A model generated the notes under the pieces. It was given only the letters and a program-made list of their open reading frames with translations, did no database searches and was not told the origin of the DNA. Shown one piece after another: positions 60,501 to 64,000 of a stretch of 64,000 nucleotides of DNA (position 1 is its first letter; the number at the start of each line of letters is the position of its first letter). Source of the DNA: Phoronis australis (Eukaryota; Phoronida; Phoronidae); the NCBI GenBank assembly GCA_002633005.1, contig NMRA01000085.1, forward strand, positions 736,619-800,618. The letters run 5' to 3'. The position numbers and the translations under genes were made by a program.

Positions 60501-63500
60501 CTTCATTTATGCTTGTGTGCTGCCCACAGCAGCAAAAACGAACCAGTTTGAGAGATTTTGTGTTAACTTTTAATCACTTTAAACAAATATTTCAAAACAT
60601 GCCAATGCAATTCAGAGATAACATTCTCATGAGATCGTGCACAAGAACTGATAAACACCTCGCGCTCCCTGGTTGTTAGAATATTAGCATTTGCTTTTGT
60701 TGTAAACATCAAACATCAGCGGCTTATGTGTCTTATCAAAATGTGACTGCGAATGACAGGGAAATGTGTGATCAATGACTGCTAATTAAAAATGCATGGA
60801 ATGTAAACTTAAGGCTGATAGGTTAACTGGCATGATTGCTTCTAGTGTGCGATAATGGTTTGACAATTGTGTTCTGTTGTATTGTGGTAAACACTGTCAT
60901 GTCCATGTGCACTTTCGGTTTCTCCCTTTCTGTTTACTCTGCTAAAGAATAAGAAAGTGAAGTCGAAGAAGAGAGATCTAGTTGTTTATCCGTTAAATGA
61001 CAAAATGAGGGTGGAGGACTTAGCTGAGGAAATAAACAAGAAACCCCTTCCTAAAAAATCTCCCAGGAACAAAAAGCCGTATGACATTCCACTTAGTCAG
61101 GTATAAGATGTTGTTGATGTTTTGATTTGGTAGTGTACTATTTCTATCAGTTTAGTGTCGTGAAACTCTGCGTTTTTATTTCTTTCTCAAACCAATCTTG
61201 CGTGTTATTTTTCTGCTTGAAATTGTAAATCTGTTATTCGTGACAGCAACGACAAAGTGGTAATCATGTGAAGGTGTTTTATCACTTCATCAGTAATTTT
61301 GAATTTGCGCCAATTTATTTATTTTTTTTGATTAAATGATTTAGTACAATCCAAGGTTTATCTTTTCTCAAACTTTAGTACAATTACAGGGCTGGTCTCA
61401 ACACACACTGTAACACTAAAATGTAATATCTCCTACTTTAACCCCCTTTAATAGCAGATGCCAACTTCAAGGTTTTTGTTCTTTTGCTCCTCATGTTTCG
61501 ATTCGATTGTGTATTATACACTTTAGCACAATCATGAGTTTTCAGTTCGTTGTTCAGAATTTCTTGTTTTTGCCTCCGCTCTCTCTTTCTCCCTCTATTT
61601 CTCCTTATCTCTCTTATCACTTGATGTTCATCCTATCCTTTGTCCCCTAACATTGCTTGTCTCTCTCAATCTCCTTTGTCTCCTACTAACACTGCTTGTT
61701 TATTGTTTCTGTCACCTTCTCCATCTCCTAACTCTCCATGTTTCCTCTGTCTCTCTCTCTCTCTTCCTTTCTAGTCTAAGCCACCTGTACCCCTTAACCC
61801 CACACTGTCTTCTCATCAACGTCGCAACAGCAATAACCGCATGGCTCGTCGCGTCACCTTTTACAGTCCTCCGCATCAGTCAGCAGGTCAAAGACCAAAA
61901 ATGTCATCCATTCATGCAACGCCTCCGCGTGCAATGGTGCACCAGTTTGACCAGAGGAATTCATCTGTTCAGACTCCACCTGCTTCTCCCATGAAACGTA
62001 ATGAGTGCCAACAGAATGTCCAAAGACCAACACTTGTTAACATCTATCCGCCCCAAAGTCCTGCATCATCAACATCATCGTGTTTTCATCGATCTCCCTT
62101 AGTATCACCTGTAAAAAGTCAATTGTTTGGCTCGCCAGTCCGAAGCCCAGTGAACTTGATTCAGCCCGGCAGCCCAAAGGTGTTGTGTCTTGCAGAAAGC
62201 CCTACCATCCCAGGAACGTTTGGGATATCCCATCAATTTACTATAGTTAGAGAAGATGATCTGGTACAGCCATCCCCAGTTTTGCCTTCAATGCACCATG
62301 AACTGGACTGTGCTTTAGGAGAATTTCTAGTACAGCCTTGCCCCGTGCAGCTAAGCTTGGGAGCTCTTGGTCCACCGCCGAGACCTCCAAGAAAAATGAA
62401 TTCCGGGACCATTACCCATAAGTTACCAATGTCTCCACAACTAAGACCTCCAAGAAGACAAGCTCCCAGTGCCCCACCACACAAGTCACCAATGCCTCCG
62501 CTTGTAACTCCTCCAATAAGACCAGACGTGGAGTCTGTACCACACACGTCACCAATGGCACCACTTCCAAGAAGACAAACACTTGCTGCCATACCTCAAA
62601 AGTCACCAGTGTCCCCACCAGCAACACCTCTAAGAAGACAAGCTCCTGTCACCGTACCACAAAAGCTACCAATGGCTCCAATAATGACACCTCAAAGAAA
62701 ACCACCTCCTGTTACTATACCACAATCTTCACCAATGCCTCTACTAACAACATGTGCAAGAAGACAAGCTCCTGCCACAGTGCCACAAACATTACCAATA
62801 TCTCCGCTAGTGACACCTCTTGGAATCCAAGTTCCTGCCACCTTACCACTAACGTCACCAATATCTCCATTAGTGACATCTCTAGACATACAAGCTCCTA
62901 TCACTGTACCACAAACGTCACCAATATCTCCACTAGTGACACCTTTTGGTATACAAGCTCCTGTCACCGTACCACAAACGTCACCAATATCTCCACTAGT
63001 GACGCCTCTAGGAATACAAGCTCCTGCCACCATATCACAAACGTCACCAATATCTCCATTAGTGACATCTCTAGACATACAAGCTCCTGTCACAGTATCA
63101 CAAACGTCACCGAAATCTCCTCTAGTGACACCTTTAGGAATACAAGCTCCTGGCACCCTATCATTAACGTCACCAATTTCACCACTAGCAACACCTTTAG
63201 GAATGCAAGCTCCTGTCACAGTACCACAAATGTCTCCAGTATCTCCACTAGTGACACCTCTAGGAATACAGGCTCCTGCTACCATACCAGAAGTGTCACC
63301 AAAGTCTCCATATGCGACAGCTCCAACAAGAGAAGCTCCTCTCACTGCCCCCCAAACCTCACCTGTATCTCCACAAAAGTCACCTTCAAGAGAGAGACTT
63401 GACTCCTGGACCTTACCACTCAAGTCACCCATCTCTGCTCTGCCTTGTCCGCAAGTTCTTGAGCCACCAGGTCATCCCAAGTATGGCTCCATGAAGACAC

Positions 63501-64000
63501 CAACACCTCAACTATCAGCTAGCTCTGAGCGTTCTCCATTCTTTGCTGATAGAAACCAGCGAAAGAATTCTGTTCCTTCCCTTAACTCTTTTCGGCGTCA
63601 GATACTTCAAGATACCTCGGCATTGATAAAAACAGGTGAAAAGGGTGTCAATAATGACCTTGTAGTATTGGGTCTGACCTCTTGGGAAGACCGCAAAATG
63701 GAAGTCCTAAGTGATGCAGGTGTATACCATATGATAAGAGATATTGAAGAACATGTAATGAAGAATGATGGTGCTACATCAGACCATAAAAACCCCATCT
63801 CAAGCACTTCTGAAGCTGTTTGTCATGCACCCAATGAAAAGCTAGGTGTTGTTGCTTCACCTACTGGTGGTCTTGGACAAGCTTCATCGACCAGTGAAAA
63901 TTCACAGCTTTTTGAGAGGCAAAGCGTCCAAGTGCTAGGAGTGGTCTCTAACGAAGAAAGCAAAAATGATGTGGAAAGCGAGGCAGATGTGTACCAGATG
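45616..64000 (+). CDS. sec16: Sec16, COPII / ER-exit-site scaffold (3' partial, 18 coding exons)
   Basis: Sec16 is the large peripheral ER protein that organises ER exit sites and COPII coat assembly. Exons: 45616-48585 (ATG 45624), 49099-49314, 50431-50548, 51159-51293, 51754-51890, 52673-52889, 53690-53828, 54416-54637, 54993-55175, 56743-56860, 57069-57180, 57369-57528, 58033-58119, 58414-58663, 59093-59397, 60130-60273, 60948-61100 and 61775 to beyond 64000. The coding sum is 7884 nt, exactly 2628 codons, with every junction in phase. The order is that of Sec16: long disordered N-terminus, Arg/Asp-rich segment, central conserved domain with ACE1 fold, then a low-complexity C-terminus. It is already longer than human SEC16A (about 2.2-2.4 thousand residues), although the usual C-terminal Sec23-interacting end is not yet reached. 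Exons 60948-61100 and 61775 onward are the less certain ones. Confidence 0.94.
48370..49314 (+). CDS. sec16: Sec16 Arg/Asp-rich charged segment
   Basis: The last 210 bases of the first coding exon and the whole of exon 49099-49314 encode about 140 residues dominated by Arg, Asp and Tyr (for example [20 protein letters not shown], and later [20 protein letters not shown]). It resembles the RD/RE repeats of RNA-processing factors. Animal Sec16 proteins have an arginine-rich stretch just before the conserved core that is needed for ER-exit-site targeting, and this segment sits in the same place. Its near-perfect charge alternation would suit multivalent interactions. Confidence 0.8.
49676..50183. 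mobile_element. Non-autonomous DNA transposon, hAT-like (508 bp)
   Basis: It starts CAGGGCTTGGAAT and ends ATTCCAAGCCCTG, giving 13-bp perfect terminal inverted repeats. The same six bases, tatttt, flank it at 49670-49675 and 50184-50189. Ends beginning CAGGG are common in hAT elements, which normally make 8-bp target duplications, so the superfamily is tentative. The interior is much more GC-rich than the host intron (many cgcgg motifs). It has an ATG frame at 49918-50031 (37 codons, starting [17 protein letters not shown]) that could be the remnant of a lost transposase or captured exon. It lies in the Sec16 intron 49315-50430. Confidence 0.8.
50431..58560 (+). CDS. sec16: Sec16 central conserved domain with ACE1 fold (exons 3-14)
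   Basis: After the charged region the frame reads [18 protein letters not shown], then a serine-rich insert (exons 51159-51293 and 51754-51890). The conserved core follows: [38 protein letters not shown], a long helical ACE1 section including [89 protein letters not shown] and [14 protein letters not shown]. The ACE1 element pairs with Sec13 in a Sec13/31-like tetramer. All segments expected from animal Sec16 are present without a break. Confidence 0.95.
58414..60273 (+). CDS. sec16: Sec16 Gln/Gly-rich region after ACE1
   Basis: The end of exon 58414-58663 and exons 59093-59397 and 60130-60273. It encodes Gln-, Tyr- and Gly-rich sequence ([20 protein letters not shown] and similar) and then a Ser/Thr-rich stretch ending QDYYNMATR. 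No fold is recognisable. Low-complexity sequence is usual here in Sec16. The third exon ends in phase 0 (AGG|gtgagt), as do the following ones, so the downstream exons can be included or skipped without a frameshift. Confidence 0.88.
60948..61100 (+). CDS. sec16: Sec16 candidate lysine-rich exon (51 codons, phase 0-0)
   Basis: Acceptor tactctgctaaag, donor CAG|gtataa. The frame carried from the previous exon is open throughout and begins [20 protein letters not shown], with a basic run and [20 protein letters not shown]. Phase 0 at both ends makes it a potential cassette. The coding look is good, but both splice sites are only moderate and I know no counterpart in vertebrate Sec16. Confidence 0.65.
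61560..61774 (+). promoter_or_regulatory. Extended pyrimidine tract before the giant Sec16 exon
   Basis: About 215 bases that are mostly C and T, with repeated tctctct and cctttgtc motifs, end in the acceptor at 61774. Such long tracts are binding sites for PTB-type splicing regulators, so inclusion of the following exon may be regulated. That is an inference from composition only. Confidence 0.5.
61775..64000 (+). CDS. sec16: Giant Sec16 proline-rich repeat exon, open to the window edge
   Basis: A strong pyrimidine tract and acceptor (ctttctag) precede 61775. From there the frame inherited from Sec16 (phase 0) has no stop for 742 codons, to base 64000. It begins [18 protein letters not shown] Pro/Ser-rich part follows, then about 16 tandem copies of a 21-residue unit (62423-63394, consensus near [20 protein letters not shown]). 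A non-repetitive mixed-charge tail includes [20 protein letters not shown] and [11 protein letters not shown]. The tail looks like ordinary protein sequence, which supports real coding. No ATG-to-stop frame displays this exon because it lacks its end. Assignment to Sec16 rests on splice phase and position; a separate downstream gene is the alternative. Confidence 0.75.
62423..63394 (+). repeat. Coding minisatellite, 63-bp unit, about 16 copies
   Basis: Unit starts (TCACCA-type) fall at 62423, 62486, 62549, 62603, 62666, 62729, 62792, 62855, 62918, 62981, 63044, 63107, 63170, 63233, 63296 and 63359. Every spacing is 63 except one of 54, all multiples of three. Central units are nearly identical in DNA and edge units are diverged. 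A variant (TCTCTAGACATA) recurs in units 62855 and 63044, three units apart, which points to block duplication of 189 bp. Confidence 0.95.

Noticed and set aside
62692-63432. 246-codon minus-strand Gly/Asp/Thr-rich frame, and a 216-codon plus-strand frame at 62752-63402
   Set aside because: Both are shadows of the 63-bp minisatellite, whose length is a multiple of three, so all frames stay open. Only the frame continuous from 61775 remains open through the non-repetitive tail.

Overview
This is intron-rich animal DNA from a draft assembly, with one run of 24 Ns and one single N. It has AT-rich introns, GT-AG splice sites, interspersed hairpin and tRNA-derived repeats, and three metazoan genes that can be rebuilt exon by exon. 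Vav-family proteins are known from animals and their close unicellular relatives. The repeat load, intron sizes and gene structure suggest a non-vertebrate animal, but the species cannot be named from the window.

Layout. (1) Positions 1837-33636, plus strand: a Vav-type Rho/Rac exchange factor lacking its first exons. The calponin-homology domain lies upstream of the window. I recognise 23 coding exons with matching splice phases, 2613 nt or 870 residues plus stop, in the order acidic tyrosine region, DH, PH, C1, SH3, proline-rich linker, SH2, SH3. (2) Positions 36434-42081, minus strand: a complete five-exon Sec22, the ER-Golgi R-SNARE of 217 residues, convergent with Vav. (3) Positions 45616 to beyond 64000, plus strand: Sec16, the COPII/ER-exit-site scaffold. 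It has 18 coding exons and 2628 codons so far, and is still open at the window end. Sec22 and Sec16 are head to head, with about 3.5 kb between their first coding exons, and both act in ER-to-Golgi transport.

The points most worth a second look are these. A giant proline-rich Sec16 exon starts at 61775 and stays open for 742 codons to the edge; it contains about 16 copies of a 21-residue repeat. In the Vav C1 domain one zinc site looks intact while the ligands of the other are largely gone. Vav has a tandem exon duplication in its regulatory tyrosine region. A phase-symmetric linker exon before the Vav SH2 has a tandem AG acceptor, and the upstream AG would give an immediate stop. Two unrelated 58- and 59-bp duplications flank both edges of one DH exon.

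The introns carry several repeat classes: a 508-bp element with 13-bp terminal inverted repeats and a 6-bp target duplication, three copies of a foldback hairpin, an inverted minisatellite around a tRNA-like core, other minisatellites, and at least four dispersed repeat families. A 1.05-kb tandem duplication with an N at its junction may be an assembly artefact. I found no rRNA, functional tRNA, CRISPR array or complete transposase gene.
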